A DNA stretch of 64,000 bases from Aphelocoma coerulescens (Eukaryota; Chordata; Aves; Passeriformes; Corvidae). The stretch is from contig NW_027183804.1 in the NCBI RefSeq assembly GCF_041296385.1, positions 3,906,001-3,970,000 of the forward strand, written 5' to 3'. The notes below the pieces were generated by a model. The model saw nothing but the letters and a program-made list of their open reading frames with translations, was not told where the DNA came from and did not search any database. Position numbers and translations under genes: made by a program. Shown here piece after piece: positions 32,183 to 45,955 of the stretch; positions within the stretch are counted from its first letter, which is position 1, and each line of letters opens with the position of its first letter.

Positions 32183-34063
32183 ATGCTTCGGTTTACTGGT
32201 AATTGTGATTGTAACATGTTAGCTCTATTTTTATGCTTATTTACCTTGTGCATGTGCTCAGCAGAGCTAGCTAGCAGAGCTAGATCAAAGGAACCTTGCC
32301 TGGAAATTAGGAAAAGGGTTTGCAAAAATATGGAATCCTACTGATCAAGGTGTATGTGTAACATTACCTGATTCTGCTGAACCAGGATTGCCATCTTACA
32401 TAGTACCCTTGAATTTATCTTTTGTCCTCAATATGACTAGTGTGGCAGCCCCATTGCCTCTACCTGAACAGTGGACAAGTCAGAAAAATGGAGCCCAAGT
32501 TGAGTGCAGAGGTACCCCTATAGTACATAACCTTTACCAAACATATGACCCACCTTCTGATGCACCTCATGAAGGACAGTTGCACCAGAAATATTGTAGA
32601 ACTAGGCGTCCAAAGGTAAATAGAACCATCTTATCTCAAATTGAATCCCCTCACCCAGCCATCAAATTAGATAAAAGTCAATTCAGCCCTGAGACAATAA
32701 CCTTTGAGGAATATAATGCTAAACAGCCCTGCCTTGTTTACCCATGGGATCCACGGTTTGACCCACTCTACACACCAGATGTAGATGAAGGCAAATATAG
32801 CACAGTTTTTAACCCTTCCTGCTGTGGTCAACTTCCGAACATAACGAATAGAACCCCAATCGACTGACAACATTTAATGTGGGCATGGTCTGTACAAACA
32901 GTTCTTAAAGGTAAATTTAGAGACTAAAAAAGACTACAAAAGAAGATAGTCCTCTATTCAATTGCTCAAAGGTGATAACATGCAAAGAAGGACCAGGAGA
33001 TCCTCCAGAAACATGGTTTTCACTTAGAATTCGAACATTAGGAACTGATGTGTGTACTTGTTGGGGATACCTCTCAAAAGGCTGGAGAAATCAAGATGAG
33101 TCCTGTAACTCCTCCTACAAATACCTTCTCAACCCATGTGGAGTTCCTTTTACCCCCTACCCAGTCCGTGGGACTCCAATCAATACTAAGCCAAAAATCA
33201 CCATCCTTGATTATGCAGATGCAACTAAGTGGAAAACTGCAAAATATATAGCCCCTCTTGGAATGGCTTGGGGATGCTCTGATGAGATATTTTATTCACA
33301 TTTGTCATTAGAACAACATGCTGGACTTAGGTGTGGAATTGGAATTCCCTCCCTTTGCCCCAGACGTATTTTTACTTTCACCAAAGTGTCTAAAGAACGT
33401 CACTGTCGTAGTGTTCCCTCTTCAAAGGCAACACAAAGAGCAGAATGGGCAATTCAAGGAGTTGACATTCCAGATTACTATACCACTGGACAAAAAGTAT
33501 CTCTATTTCTGGAAAATTTCTTTACTCCCTATGTTACCTTTAAAAGACACCAGTTCGTATTAGAAGATATTACCTGGCAATTAAGTATATGAAGCAATTG
33601 GACACAAGATGCATTTGGAGAATTATACACCCAAGTCCAGCAAAATACTAAAATGACCCTGCAAAATAGATTAGCTTTAGAGATGGTATTGTTAAAAGAA
33701 CAAGGAGTTTGTGGGATGTTCAATAGAACAGAAACTGAGGGTTGTATTACAATTCATAATGCCTCTAGCTCCGCTGAGGAGGCATGAGCTAAGATGAGAG
33801 AAATAAGTAATCATACTAGAAATTTGTTTCATGCAATGCAACCGCGAGAAGTATTTGATAGTTCATGGGTCACTACCATCCTAAAGTATTTTGGGCTCAC
33901 AGGGTGGGGAAAATGGTTAGCACAACTTGGAATAACAATTGCTACTGGAATTGCATTGCTAATCGTTGGTATTGGCTGGGTTAAATGCATGATACAACAC
34001 TTACTCCTTTCCTTCTCCCCCTCTGTACGCTGTATTCAAATCACCACCACCGAAGAAGGCTGA
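32183..34063 (+). pseudogene. env: env, broken, copy 3
   Basis: Same 13-bp duplication (32260-32285) and the same stops as unit 1. Confidence 0.75.
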
Positions 34064-34492
34064 CCCTTGCCTCTCCCCCCCCACCACCACCACCACCGCT
34101 GCCTGCTGCGAGACACTCTGAGGCCTCCTGGAGCCGACGCCGCCCGCCTGAGGAGAACCCCCCGAACCTGCAGCCCTGGAGCGGAACCACGAGTGAGTTG
34201 TGGAACCCCTCCCCTGCTGCTGCGTGCCGTGCTGAGAGCACCGCGAGTGGGCCAAGGCTCGGCTGCAGCGACCGGGCACCGCGCCTGCAACTCGGAGGAC
34301 GGGCGGCCGCCTTGCAGCCAAACTGCTCCCAAGGTCAGAGGAGGCAGATAAGACGCTTCCAACTGCTTCGCTCCCCCCACCCCATCTCGGCGGCACTAAA
34401 GGTAGCACAGTGAGCTGCTGCTCAGACGGACCTTCCCTTCTCTTTTTTTTTTTCTTTCTTTTTCCTTTTTTGTAATTGGGAGACATTGCCAG
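34064..34492. other. Unit 3/unit 4 junction and GC-rich stretch
   Basis: Same form as the unit 1/unit 2 junction. Confidence 0.5.
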
Positions 34493-34534
34493 CATGGGCG
34501 CAGAGTTTCAGCACCAGAAGACCCCGTACTACAG
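34493..34534 (+). other. Candidate host exon, copy 4
   Basis: Unchanged; ATG at 34494. Confidence 0.3.
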
Positions 34535-35259
34535 GTATGGACTTGCTTTTTAACAAAAAAAGGCATAAAATACGACCAACAGGCTTTAACAGCCTTAAGC
34601 ACATGGTGTAAGAGCCACAGACTAGACGGCTCCGAGGGGACTGCCCTGGGCTTGGAAAGGTTGAAGCAGGCTGGTAAAATGAGAATCGAAGCGGCTCCCA
34701 CAGGAGATGAGACAGCTATTAATGTGCTAAAGCCTTGGAGGCTCCTTTAAAAAGGAGAATAATGCAAGGATGACGGTGGGAACGCGGCGGGCGCCGCCCA
34801 CTGAGGCCGGCAGCGAGGAGAGGGCGCCGGGAGAGGCAGCGGGAGGCGTGGCCGCAGCACCGGGCGCGCAAGAGAGCACCGCGGCCGAGCAGCCTTTCCG
34901 CCAGCTGCACATCCTGGTCCCTCTCGCCCTGGGAAATGCGTGTGGGGGCTGGGGCCAGGGGGGCTCCGTCCCTCTCAGCCCTGGGGTGACCGCCCCGAGT
35001 ATCCCCCGCCATGACTTGGACAGAGATCCCCCCCAGTCCCGATCGTTCCCCGACAGGAGAGGCCTGAAGACACCACAGGACCCCCCAGGATGCAGAGGGA
35101 CGGAGACAGCCCCGGGCCATGCGTGCTCCTCACCCCAGCTGAGGCCTGGGGGGCTCTGGCCTCCTCTCCCACGGGGAAGGCGGGGGCTTGGGGATTTGTT
35201 TGCATCGCAAGCGACTCGCTGGGAGAGCAAAGTTCACTCAAGGCATTTGATGTGGTTTT

Positions 35260-35700
35260 TGCCAATTTTATTTTGTTTTACCGTGTTTTACCTGGCATTA
35301 GCTGATTTTACCTGGTATTACCTGATTTTACCGTGTTTTACCTGTATTAGATAATATTAGATGGTATTAGCCGGTATTACCGTGTTTTACCTGGTATTAC
35401 CGTGTTTTACCTGGTATTACCGTGTTTTACCTGGTATTACCTTTGGTGGGCTTCGGGTGGTGTCCGAACTCTTCCGATTTTGTCCCTCGTTGCCCCGGCG
35501 CTGCTGGGGCCCTGCCTTTGCCGAGCCGGGGTTGCTGTCCCTCGCTGCCCCGGCAGTTGCCCGTCCCTGCCTTTGCCGAGCCGGGGTTGCTGTCCCTCGT
35601 TGCCGCGGTAGTTGCCCGTCCCTGCCTTTGCCGAGCTGGGGTGCGGTCCCTCGTTGCCGCGGTAGTTGCCCGTCCCTGCCTTTGCCGAGCCGGGGTTGCT
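35260..35700. repeat. 20-bp and 54-bp minisatellites, copy 4
   Basis: 20-bp array to about 35443 (three perfect copies, ACCTGTATTAGATAAT variant). The 54-bp array at 35482-35700 has a different order of copy types from units 1-3: the second copy is followed by the GAGCCGGGGTTGCT form. Confidence 0.9.
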
Positions 35701-35939
35701 GGCGCTCCCACTGCCATCTGGAGGGGCCGGCGCAGGTACCTGAGAAAAGTGGCAGAGAGAAAAGGCGCATTGGCGGCGAGAAGCGGCGCAGCGAACCATC
35801 CCATCTCCCTCCCAGCCACCCCCTCACACCCGCCCCGGCCCGGGGCTCCAGGGCCGCGGCGCTGAGGGCCGGGCCGCTCCCAGAGCTCCGGCCTCGGGGC
35901 TTCCGCTCCTCTCCGCCCGCTCCGCTGCTGCCGCCTCCA

Positions 35940-36200
35940 CGCCGGGACTGCAACTGAAGCCCCGCCACCGCCGCCGCCTTATATAGGCAGCCTAAGCCCC
36001 GCCCCCCCGGGCGGCAGCCAATGGGAATCGAGCGCCAAGGTTCCTCATTGTGAGGAAACAATGAGGGGCGGGGTCAGAACGTAGCGGAGCGATCTGATTG
36101 GTCGAGAGGCAGCGGGTCAATGACATCACACCCCGGGCATTACCAAAGCTTAGCAAAAATGAAACCCTATAAAATAGAAAAATTACATTTAAAACGCCAC
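35940..36200. promoter_or_regulatory. Divergent promoter, copy 4
   Basis: The base after the GC box core is T (36074) instead of C, shared with unit 5. Both TATA elements and the palindrome are intact. Confidence 0.5.
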
Positions 36201-36432
36201 TGGAGTGTGGCATTCAGCAGCGGCCGCTCTTTATTGGGGCCAGGTGCACCAGGGGATTTCTCCTCTGAAATATCCTGTGTGCCGAGGGCTCCAAAGCTCC
36301 TGTTCACACGCTGTGCTTTGCATCCTTTTGCATTGCTATCATTCGATTCAACGCTGCCCTGAACTCCCCGCTGGACGCTGCAAAGAGCGGTCTCAGAGCT
36401 GCTGAGCCACTACTAGCAGGCATCCTGTGACC

Positions 36433-36738
36433 ATGCCTGGCAGTGCTGGCCGCAAATTTTCTGTGGAAACAGAGCGTCCTGCAGCTGTATCCAACGCGCC
36501 TGCACAGCCATCACAAAAACGCTCGCCCAAGACAGACACGCTATCAGAAGCGGCCGATCCATGCTTAAGCATCATGCCTGGAAATAGCGGCTGGCCAGGA
36601 AGTCCTAATGTCGCCGCTGCCCTTTGTGACAACTCTGCGGCACAGGCGGCGGGGCCACGACGTCTCCGGGCGACGACACTGCCCCAGAGGCAGGGGGCTC
36701 GGGGACGGCCAGTGCCAGCACCGCACCGAGCCCGCTGA
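36433..36738 (+). CDS. 101-codon open frame, copy 4
   Basis: One silent change (GCG to GCA) compared with units 1-3 and 6. Confidence 0.2.
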   Translation: MPGSAGRKFSVETERPAAVSNAPAQPSQKRSPKTDTLSEAADPCLSIMPGNSGWPGSPNVAAALCDNSAAQAAGPRRLRATTLPQRQGARGRPVPAPHRAR

Positions 36739-36859
36739 TTGCTCCACAGGCCGCGGCCTCTGTGACACGCGGGGACAGCGCCTGGCTCGCAGCGCAGGGA
36801 GGCAGGGCCGGCATCAGGGCGGGCTGGGGGAGGGGTCGGCATTGAAGCCCCACTTGGGC

Positions 36860-37933
36860 TGCCTTGGGCTGCCATTGCGGCTCAGGCCGGCCTTAGGGCT
36901 GGCCCTGCCCTTAGGGCTAACGGTGGCCTTGAGCTTGGAGCCTGCCTTGGGCTAGGGAGTGCACCTGGGGCACTGGCCTTAACTCCATGAATGGTTGGCC
37001 TTAGGGCAGCAGTTGGGGCTGAGTTTGGGAGTTAGAGCTAAAGGCGGCATTGGAGTGTGGGCTGGGGCTGGGCTCAAAGCTGGACTTAGGGCTTCAGTTG
37101 GGATTGGTGTTGGGCTTGATCTTAAGAGTTGCAGTTGGGGCTGGCTTTGGCCTTCGAGCTCACCGTTGTTATAAACGAGGCTGAGACTTTTTTTAAAAAA
37201 GAAAAGCCAACTCGTTTGTTTATTCATTAACAACTGAGAGCGAGAACCCAGGATAAGCCCAGGCTCCGCACGACAAGCCAGAGTAAAGCAGCACACAAAA
37301 AGGACAGTGTGACCCTCCGGGTGCAACCTCGGACCCCAAGTTCCGCAGGAGCTCCCCGGATAAAGTCCCAGGTCCGTTCTTATGCCCTCTGTCCGTTCAC
37401 AATTGGTGGATTTTGGATTCTTCTTCTGACTGGCTCGCTTCCAGGGGTTCTATTGGTCTTTATCAAGATGCATTTTTGTCCAATCATTTCCCGAGGGTGT
37501 CGAATGATTGGCTAAGCGGTCCAAGATGTTGACATCACCTGCATGAGGTCATTTTCTAGTCCATCACGTCATCACATCCCCAATTGCGTCTCCACCTAGT
37601 GCTCACACTCCCATATTACACCCAGACAGTCTCGCAATATCCTCCGTTAACATGCCCATTTATCCAACTATCGACTCCCCTCTTTTCTATCTCCTCCAAA
37701 CAGTAAAAATCAACACCCTGAAACCAATTCATTTATTACACCGTTGCATTTGGTTTAGGGCTGAGCATTTAGCAAGGGGCTGGAATTAGGAGAGGCCTCG
37801 GCGTTAGGGCTGGGTTTTACATTACAGCTACCATTGGCGTGAAGGCTAAATGTGGCGTTTGCCTTCAGCCTGGCCTTGGTATTGGCTCTGGGGCTGCACG
37901 GGTCTGCCACTGGCATGGGATGAAATCCAGGAC
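36860..37933. repeat. Degenerate TTAGGG-like repeat, copy 4
   Basis: T at 37853 (TGTGGCG), shared with units 5 and 6, marks the right-hand part. Confidence 0.6.
37167..37740 (-). mobile_element. Solo LTR, copy 4
   Basis: CCGT flanks intact. A private T-to-C near 37430 destroys one of the minus-strand CCAAT boxes (GACTGGC for GATTGGC). Confidence 0.75.
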
Positions 37934-38897
37934 TGTGAGCGTGTCTAAACATGGAGTGAGACTGAGATCAGAATGGGCGTGCGCTTTGGGACCGAGCGCA
38001 CGCCCAGCGGAAAAGAGAAGACGTCACTGCGGGATGTCCCTGGCATCGTCCCCGCCCTGCTCAGGCACCACCAAACCTGGCGGCAGCTGCCTTGGCCAAG
38101 ATGCAGGTGCTCCCAGCTCTGGCTGCTCCCGCTTCCGGGTGCTCCCAGCCCCCCTCCAGCTCTGCTGGAGCCCCTTTAGGCACTGCAAGGGTGATTGGCC
38201 CCAAACTGGGCCCTACTTTTACTGTCAAATAAAATACATCAATTTTTTGGCATCGACATTTAATCTCGTTTGGTTTTAATCTCACATCTGGCAATATTTT
38301 GAACCTTCTAAGTTCTTTCTGGTTTATGCTCAGAGACTTCGCCTGCTTTGCTTTTCTGGGTCTGAACCGGATCGTAACACTTTATTGGCATAGTCGGCAG
38401 GATCCCCGTAAAATGAGAGTGTTGTTTCCAAAAAATGCATGAATTGCTAATTCTTATGATTGGATCATTTTAGGAAAATAAAACAACGTACCTTTCTACA
38501 TTTCCTAACACCTCTCTACCTTTCTTACTCTGTCTTACTCTTTTGTTTGTTTGTTTGTTTGCTTGTGTGTTTGCACATGCACCTGAGCTAAAACGGTGCT
38601 CCCGAGGCCCAGGGTCTGGGAAATTGGCACTCCTGTAGGTAAAAGACCTGGGAGGTTTGGAAAGTAATTTTGAGACTTGTAACTTTGGTAAACACTAGGT
38701 GCTCTCGAGGTGTAAGGAGTAGGACCTCAGAAACCATTTTGTAAGGGGTGTCCCTCAAGAGAGACTACTCCAGTGTTTGTAACTTTCTTTGGTTTGGCAG
38801 AAGAGGAACCTTCCCAGAGTGCAGGGGTGAGACTTTTGTAAATTTACTTTACGCTGGGCATCCTCTAGGAATGATCACTCCGACATTTGTAAGTAAC

Positions 38898-40470
38898 ATG
38901 GGACATCATACACAAGCTTTGTTTACTTTGTTGGATGAATTTGGTGCCAGGCCATCTCCTCCAGGGACGGACTGGGCACAAAACTATTGGTATAATATCC
39001 AAGCACTTGTTGATCGAGTCTCTGTCCTGCGCACAGGAGCGAGACTCAAAAAAGGTAAAGCACAACCAGTGGTATGTTCTGTCTTAGCTGCTGCTGTGCT
39101 AGCTGCAGTAGAACACAGAGAGCACCAGCAGAAAGCTGATATGGAAGTTACTGCTTCATTACAGCATTTGGTTAAAGCATTGCCATTTCAGCTGGAGCTA
39201 ACACCCACCTCCTCCAGGAAGAGATAAGGAATGAAAAGGCTAGTGTCTGTGTGCTCCGAGAGGAGCTGTTTGCAAGATCAGCAAATGAGGGAAAAAAGGA
39301 GTCAGAGCTGGAACTATCTAAAGAAGCGTACCCCCTCTCGGACTTAGAATCCTTGCGTAATCACTCAGAAAAGCCCTCAGCCTCGCTCCGTCCCTTCATT
39401 AAAACAGAATACACCCATGAGGCTTCAGACGACGACACACCTGACATAACCACAAAAGAAATCCCATCTACAGCTACTGAATTGGCCAAACTAAAGGAAG
39501 GATATAGCCAAAGTCCCAAAGAATCTGAAACTGAATGTGTTTGGAGACTCTCTCTCACACGGGCTGACCAAATTCTGTTCTCAGAAAAAGAGGCAGAAGG
39601 GTACTGGAGGGGCAGGAGTCTTCCTTACCACAGGAGATAACCGTGCTCCTTGGTCCCTCCCCAGAGAGCTGCTGATTGGGCTGGCAGACTCAGTCCTTCA
39701 GAAAGAGGAGATCCCCTGGCTATAGTAAGGAATGTCAATCAGACTGTAGAAAGTGTACAGAAAGCGGCTCGTTTACAAATGATGCATGATAGGAAATTAA
39801 CACCACGAGGTGAATCTCCAGTGATCGTGCCTGTGGATCCTGAGAGAATGATACCTCTTATCAGAGGCCTCCCTGAAGCTGTGAAACCCATAGGCATGCA
39901 GCTAAAAGGACAAATAGAAAGTCTCCCAATTGCAGAAAGAGCTGTAGCCACCTTGGAGGCAGCAGCTATTTCCCTCAGTCTTAACCGGGCAAAAGGGAAG
40001 GTTTGGACCTGGGGGGGAAGGTGGCACAAGAATTAATTAATTACGGGAGAAAATATGGCCCAATTCCTTCAAATACAACTGATTCTAGATCAATTCGGCG
40101 CACAGAGTGCAAAACCCTGTCCCCAGCAAAACTCCAAAAGGTAAGGTTCTCCCCTGGGCTGGGTAGACAAACAAATACAGGGGAAGAACGCAAGGAGAAA
40201 AGAAATGCCCTGTGGATTGCGGGCTTACAAAAGGGAGTCCCAAGGACCCTAATGGATGGCCAGCCCACTAATAAATTAGAACTATTCATCCAAGAGTGGC
40301 CAGCAAAAGAGGAACCATTAAAAGCTGTCCCTGCTACAGCCCCTCCCCTGGAGGAACCACAAGAAAGGGAAGGTGACAGAAAACCCTTATCTTTGCAGAA
40401 GGTAAGCCAGGGGGCGAAGGGTGGATTCACATCAGGCGCCTTTCTAACAATTCCAGAGGAGACCCGTTAA
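38898..40470 (+). pseudogene. gag: gag, broken, copy 4
   Basis: Frame breaks as in unit 1. Confidence 0.75.
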
Positions 40471-41948
40471 TAACCTGTCCTACTGGTCCCCACAAAGCCC
40501 CGGTAACTTTTTTAGTAGATACTGGTGCTCAGGTGTCTGCCCTTAAAATTGAAGATGCCTCCTCACGTGGAATCACTCCCTCACGTAAGAGTATACGTGT
40601 CACAGATGTTTTTGAGAATAGCCAAGCCCAGATGACAGCAAAGGTAAGACGCTGGTTACCGGCAGAAGAGAAAGCAGTTGACACCCTAATGATTACAGGT
40701 GAATTTCCTACAAATTCACTGGGTCTGGACCTCCTAAAGGGAAGGCCTTGGACCAATGAAGAAGGAAAAATAGGGACTTTGGGGCAGGAAACCTCCCATT
40801 TGTGTTTGTTAAGTTCTGCTCCTGCTCTTCCCCCCTCCCTAGTAACCAATGTCAAACCTTACCCCTTGCCTTTAGGAGCCAGAGAAGGAATCACACCAAT
40901 TATTGCACATTTGAAAGAAAAAGGAATAGTGATTGCAACACATTCCCCTTACAATGCTCCTGTGTGGCCAGTCCGCAAGCCTAATGGCAACTGGAGACTG
41001 ACAGGAGACTATCGGCGGCTTAACTCAAATACAGGGCCTCTCACTGCTGCAGTCCCAAACATTGCTGAGCTGAGAGCTACTAGACAAGAACAAGCTCATC
41101 CAATTGTGGCCACTATTGATGTCAAGGACATGTTTTTTATGGTCCCCTCGCAGGAACAAGATCAGGAGCGTTTTGCTTTCACGGGGGAGGGCCAGCAATA
41201 TACTTTCACTCGCCTCCCACAAGGATTCAAACACTCACCCACTCTAGCACATCATGCACTAGCACAAGAATTGTCACTCATTCCTCCTGCACCAGGAGTA
41301 AGAGTATACCAATACATTGATGGCATTTTGGTGGCAGGAGATGAGATTACACCTGTACAAACAACACAAACAAACATCATTAAACATCTAGAATCCCCGG
41401 GCTTACGTATTCCTCCTGAAAAAGTACAACTCCCTTCCCTAGAAGTAAAATTCTTGGGAATCTGGTGGAAAGGAGGAATGGTGTGTATTGCCCCAGACAC
41501 CCTCAGCCACCGAGACCAAATTGAAACCCCAGAGACTAAAAAAGACCTGCGGCATGCTTTAGGCCTGCTAATTTTTTGGAGGAAACACATTCCTGACTTT
41601 TCAATAATTGCAAGGCCCCTGTATGATTTGCTAGGAAAAAAAGCAAAGTGGGATTGGACTCCCTTGCACGATGAGGCCCTACAACTCCTAATTTTTGAAG
41701 CTAACACATACCAATCCCTAGGTCCTATACATCCCACTGATCCAGTACACATGGAATGGCGATTTGCAAGCTCTGGACTGTCTATACATTTATGGCAGAA
41801 AGGACCCGATGGTCCGACCAGACCCATAGGGTTTTACTCACGCAGTTTAAAGATGCAGAAAAACGATATTCTACCTGGGAAAAAAGTTTATTCGTGGTCA
41901 GCACTGCTTTTCAGGAAGCAGAGAAAACTACCCACAAACAACCCCTGA
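40377..41948 (+). pseudogene. pol: Protease and reverse transcriptase, copy 4
   Basis: YIDG box at 41313-41324. G at 40621 (Ser codon) shared with unit 2 only; other units have Thr. Confidence 0.9.
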
Positions 41949-43493
41949 TTTTAAGGGAACCTTTTCAAGTCATCAAGTCAGTTTTGGCAGGAATCCCACC
42001 CCCTGACGGGGTGGCCCAACGTGCCTCTGTTTGCAAACGGTATGCTCAAATGGAACATTATTGCACCATTTTTCAAGTAACAGAAGGAGCTCGCAAAAAT
42101 CTTCCTCTACAAGATGAGGTAACCCTAAATAGCACCACTGACTTTTCACCTTCTATGATCCAAGTTGCTCCCCCGTACTCAGAACGATTGCAGAATGTGT
42201 GGTTTACGGATGCATCAGCAAAGCGAGAAGGTAAGGTTTGGAAATGTGGTGCTGTAGCCTTACAAATAAATACAGGCAAGCAAATTGTAACAGAAGGGGA
42301 AGGTAGTGCACAAGTGGGAGAACTGGCAGCAGTCTGGAGTGTATTTAACCATGCATCTGAAACCTCAGACTCTGTATATGTTTACACTGATTCTTTTGCT
42401 GTGTTCAAAGGGTGTACTGAATGGCTCCCCTTCTGGGACAAAAAGGACTGGGAAGTAAACAGGGTGCCTGCTTGGCAAAAGGAAAAATGGCAAGAAATTC
42501 TTGCTGTAGCAAAAAAGGGGAATTTTTTAGTTGGCTGGGTAGCCTCTCATCAAGAAAAGGAAACCCCAACTAGCCACTGGAATCACAAAGTAGATGAGAG
42601 GGCCAGATTAGCCCCACTAAGTAGAAAACCTCCAAGAGAAAACTGGGATCCATTATTAGAATGGTTGCACTTAAAGCGACAGCACACCGGGGCACAAGAC
42701 CTATACAAGGAAGCAGCAAGCAGAGGATGGCCGGGGACTCGGGAAATGTGCCGTACCTGCAGATCTTCATGCGAGCAGTGCCGGACCCGATCAGAGCGTC
42801 ACCCTTTAGAACAGCCCCCCTCACATAGCAGAGACAGGAAAGGGACTGTGGGACACATGGCAAGTAGATGATATTGGACCTTTTGGAAAGTCTGAGGGCA
42901 AACAACACGTGGCGGTAGAAGCCAGGTCAGGACTAGTCCAAGCAGGAGCCTTCTCTCGGGCAACTAGTGCAAACACATTAGAAGCCCTTAAAATGTGGTT
43001 CAGTTTCTTTCCAAAACCTGTACCTATCCAATCCGACAACGGGGCACATTTCACAGCGACCATCGTCCAAAAATGGGCCAAAGAAGAAGGGATCCAGTGG
43101 ATATTTCACACACCCCATTATCCACAAGCAAATGGCATCGTCGAGAGAACAAATGGCCTGCTTAAGCGATTTCTGAAACTTCAACATTCTAATTGGACTG
43201 AACGACTATGGGATGCTGTGAAAACAGTACATGAGCAATGGGGAGTAAATGGATGTCCCAGACTCACAGCTTTTTATCTGCAGCCTCCCTCCTTGATACC
43301 AGCAACATCTAAACCTACAGGTAATCAAAAACCCGCACGCTTCCCAGGACAGCCTGTATGGGTGGAACTGCCTACCGCAGGAGCTGTACCCATGGTACTC
43401 ACTACTCCTTTGAACATGCATACCTGGAAAGCAAACGATGCTTATGGCAAAGAACACAAAATAAGCTCTCGCTGGCTTATTCCTACATTTTAA
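41846..43493 (+). pseudogene. pol: RNase H and integrase in two frames, copy 4
   Basis: First frame to 42871, core from 42846. Integrase has Thr (C at 43060), as in units 2 and 5. Confidence 0.85.
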
Positions 43494-43603
43494 TATTAGC
43501 CCTGAAAGGGGCTGGACAGACTTTTTCTTGTCTTTCACAGGTAACTGAACAACAGGAGAAAAAAATATTCAGGACTGTGCATGAAAAACCTCAGATACAA
43601 ACT

Positions 43604-45484
43604 ATGCTTCGGTTTACTGGTAATTGTGATTGTAACATGTTAGCTCTATTTTTATGCTTATTTACCTTGTGCATGTGCTCAGCAGAGCTAGCTAGCAGAG
43701 CTAGATCAAAGGAACCTTGCCTGGAAATTAGGAAAAGGGTTTGCAAAAATATGGAATCCTACTGATCAAGGTGTATGTGTAACATTACCTGATTCTGCTG
43801 AACCAGGATTGCCATCTTACATAGTACCCTTGAATTTATCTTTTGTCCTCAATATGACTAGTGTGGCAGCCCCATTGCCTCTACCTGAACAGTGGACAAG
43901 TCAGAAAAATGGAGCCCAAGTTGAGTGCAGAGGTACCCCTATAGTACATAACCTTTACCAAACATATGACCCACCTTCTGATGCACCTCATGAAGGACAG
44001 TTGCACCAGAAATATTGTAGAACTAGGCGTCCAAAGGTAAATAGAACCATCTTATCTCAAATTGAATCCCCTCACCCAGCCATCAAATTAGATAAAAGTC
44101 AATTCAGCCCTGAGACAATAACCTTTGAGGAATATAATGCTAAACAGCCCTGCCTTGTTTACCCATGGGATCCACGGTTTGACCCACTCTACACACCAGA
44201 TGTAGATGAAGGCAAATATAGCACAGTTTTTAACCCTTCCTGCTGTGGTCAACTTCCGAACATAACGAATAGAACCCCAATCGACTGACAACATTTAATG
44301 TGGGCATGGTCTGTACAAACAGTTCTTAAAGGTAAATTTAGAGACTAAAAAAGACTACAAAAGAAGATAGTCCTCTATTCAATTGCTCAAAGGTGATAAC
44401 ATGCAAAGAAGGACCAGGAGATCCTCCAGAAACATGGTTTTCACTTAGAATTCGAACATTAGGAACTGATGTGTGTACTTGTTGGGGATACCTCTCAAAA
44501 GGCTGGAGAAATCAAGATGAGTCCTGTAACTCCTCCTACAAATACCTTCTCAACCCATGTGGAGTTCCTTTTACCCCCTACCCAGTCCGTGGGACTCCAA
44601 TCAATACTAAGCCAAAAATCACCATCCTTGATTATGCAGATGCAACTAAGTGGAAAACTGCAAAATATATAGCCCCTCTTGGAATGGCTTGGGGATGCTC
44701 TGATGAGATATTTTATTCACATTTGTCATTAGAACAACATGCTGGACTTAGGTGTGGAATTGGAATTCCCTCCCTTTGCCCCAGACGTATTTTTACTTTC
44801 ACCAAAGTGTCTAAAGAACGTCACTGTCGTAGTGTTCCCTCTTCAAAGGCAACACAAAGAGCAGAATGGGCAATTCAAGGAGTTGACATTCCAGATTACT
44901 ATACCACTGGACAAAAAGTATCTCTATTTCTGGAAAATTTCTTTACTCCCTATGTTACCTTTAAAAGACACCAGTTCGTATTAGAAGATATTACCTGGCA
45001 ATTAAGTATATGAAGCAATTGGACACAAGATGCATTTGGAGAATTATACACCCAAGTCCAGCAAAATACTAAAATGACCCTGCAAAATAGATTAGCTTTA
45101 GAGATGGTATTGTTAAAAGAACAAGGAGTTTGTGGGATGTTCAATAGAACAGAAACTGAGGGTTGTATTACAATTCATAATGCCTCTAGCTCCGCTGAGG
45201 AGGCATGAGCTAAGATGAGAGAAATAAGTAATCATACTAGAAATTTGTTTCATGCAATGCAACCGCGAGAAGTATTTGATAGTTCATGGGTCACTACCAT
45301 CCTAAAGTATTTTGGGCTCACAGGGTGGGGAAAATGGTTAGCACAACTTGGAATAACAATTGCTACTGGAATTGCATTGCTAATCGTTGGTATTGGCTGG
45401 GTTAAATGCATGATACAACACTTACTCCTTTCCTTCTCCCCCTCTGTACGCTGTATTCAAATCACCACCACCGAAGAAGGCTGA
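43604..45484 (+). pseudogene. env: env, broken, copy 4
   Basis: 13-bp duplication at 43681-43706 and the same stops. Confidence 0.75.
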
Positions 45485-45913
45485 CCCTTGCCTCTCCCCC
45501 CCCACCACCACCACCACCGCTGCCTGCTGCGAGACACTCTGAGGCCTCCTGGAGCCGACGCCGCCCGCCTGAGGAGAACCCCCCGAACCTGCAGCCCTGG
45601 AGCGGAACCACGAGTGAGTTGTGGAACCCCTCCCCTGCTGCTGCGTGCCGTGCTGAGAGCACCGCGAGTGGGCCAAGGCTCGGCTGCAGCGACCGGGCAC
45701 CGCGCCTGCAACTCGGAGGACGGGCGGCCGCCTTGCAGCCAAACTGCTCCCAAGGTCAGAGGAGGCAGATAAGACGCTTCCAACTGCTTCGCTCCCCCCA
45801 CCCCATCTCGGCGGCACTAAAGGTAGCACAGTGAGCTGCTGCTCAGACGGACCTTCCCTTCTCTTTTTTTTTTTCTTTCTTTTTCCTTTTTTGTAATTGG
45901 GAGACATTGCCAG
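45485..45913. other. Unit 4/unit 5 junction and GC-rich stretch
   Basis: Same form as the unit 1/unit 2 junction. Confidence 0.5.
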
Positions 45914-45955
45914 CATGGGCGCAGAGTTTCAGCACCAGAAGACCCCGTACTACAG
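45914..45955 (+). other. Candidate host exon, copy 5
   Basis: Unchanged; ATG at 45915. Confidence 0.3.

Larger units (their letters stand above)
26513..34063 (+). mobile_element. Degenerate provirus, unit 3
   Basis: LTR at 26513-26958, primer site at 26965-26982, no 3' LTR. Confidence 0.9.
22820..34238 (+). repeat. Tandem unit 3 (11,419 bp)
   Basis: Same length as unit 1 (three perfect 20-bp copies, six C's near 23611). It shares T at 24579, C at 29200 and G at 31639 with unit 1 but has G at 23262 like units 2, 4 and 5. Confidence 0.97.
37934..45484 (+). mobile_element. Degenerate provirus, unit 4
   Basis: LTR at 37934-38379, primer site at 38386-38403, no 3' LTR. Confidence 0.9.
34239..45659 (+). 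repeat. Tandem unit 4 (11,421 bp)
   Basis: Seven C's in the C-run and a one-base-longer 54-bp repeat. It shares with unit 5 T at 36074, A near 36642 and T near 35233. It also carries C and A at the minisatellite sites equivalent to 1102 and 1114, as do units 5 and 6. Confidence 0.97.
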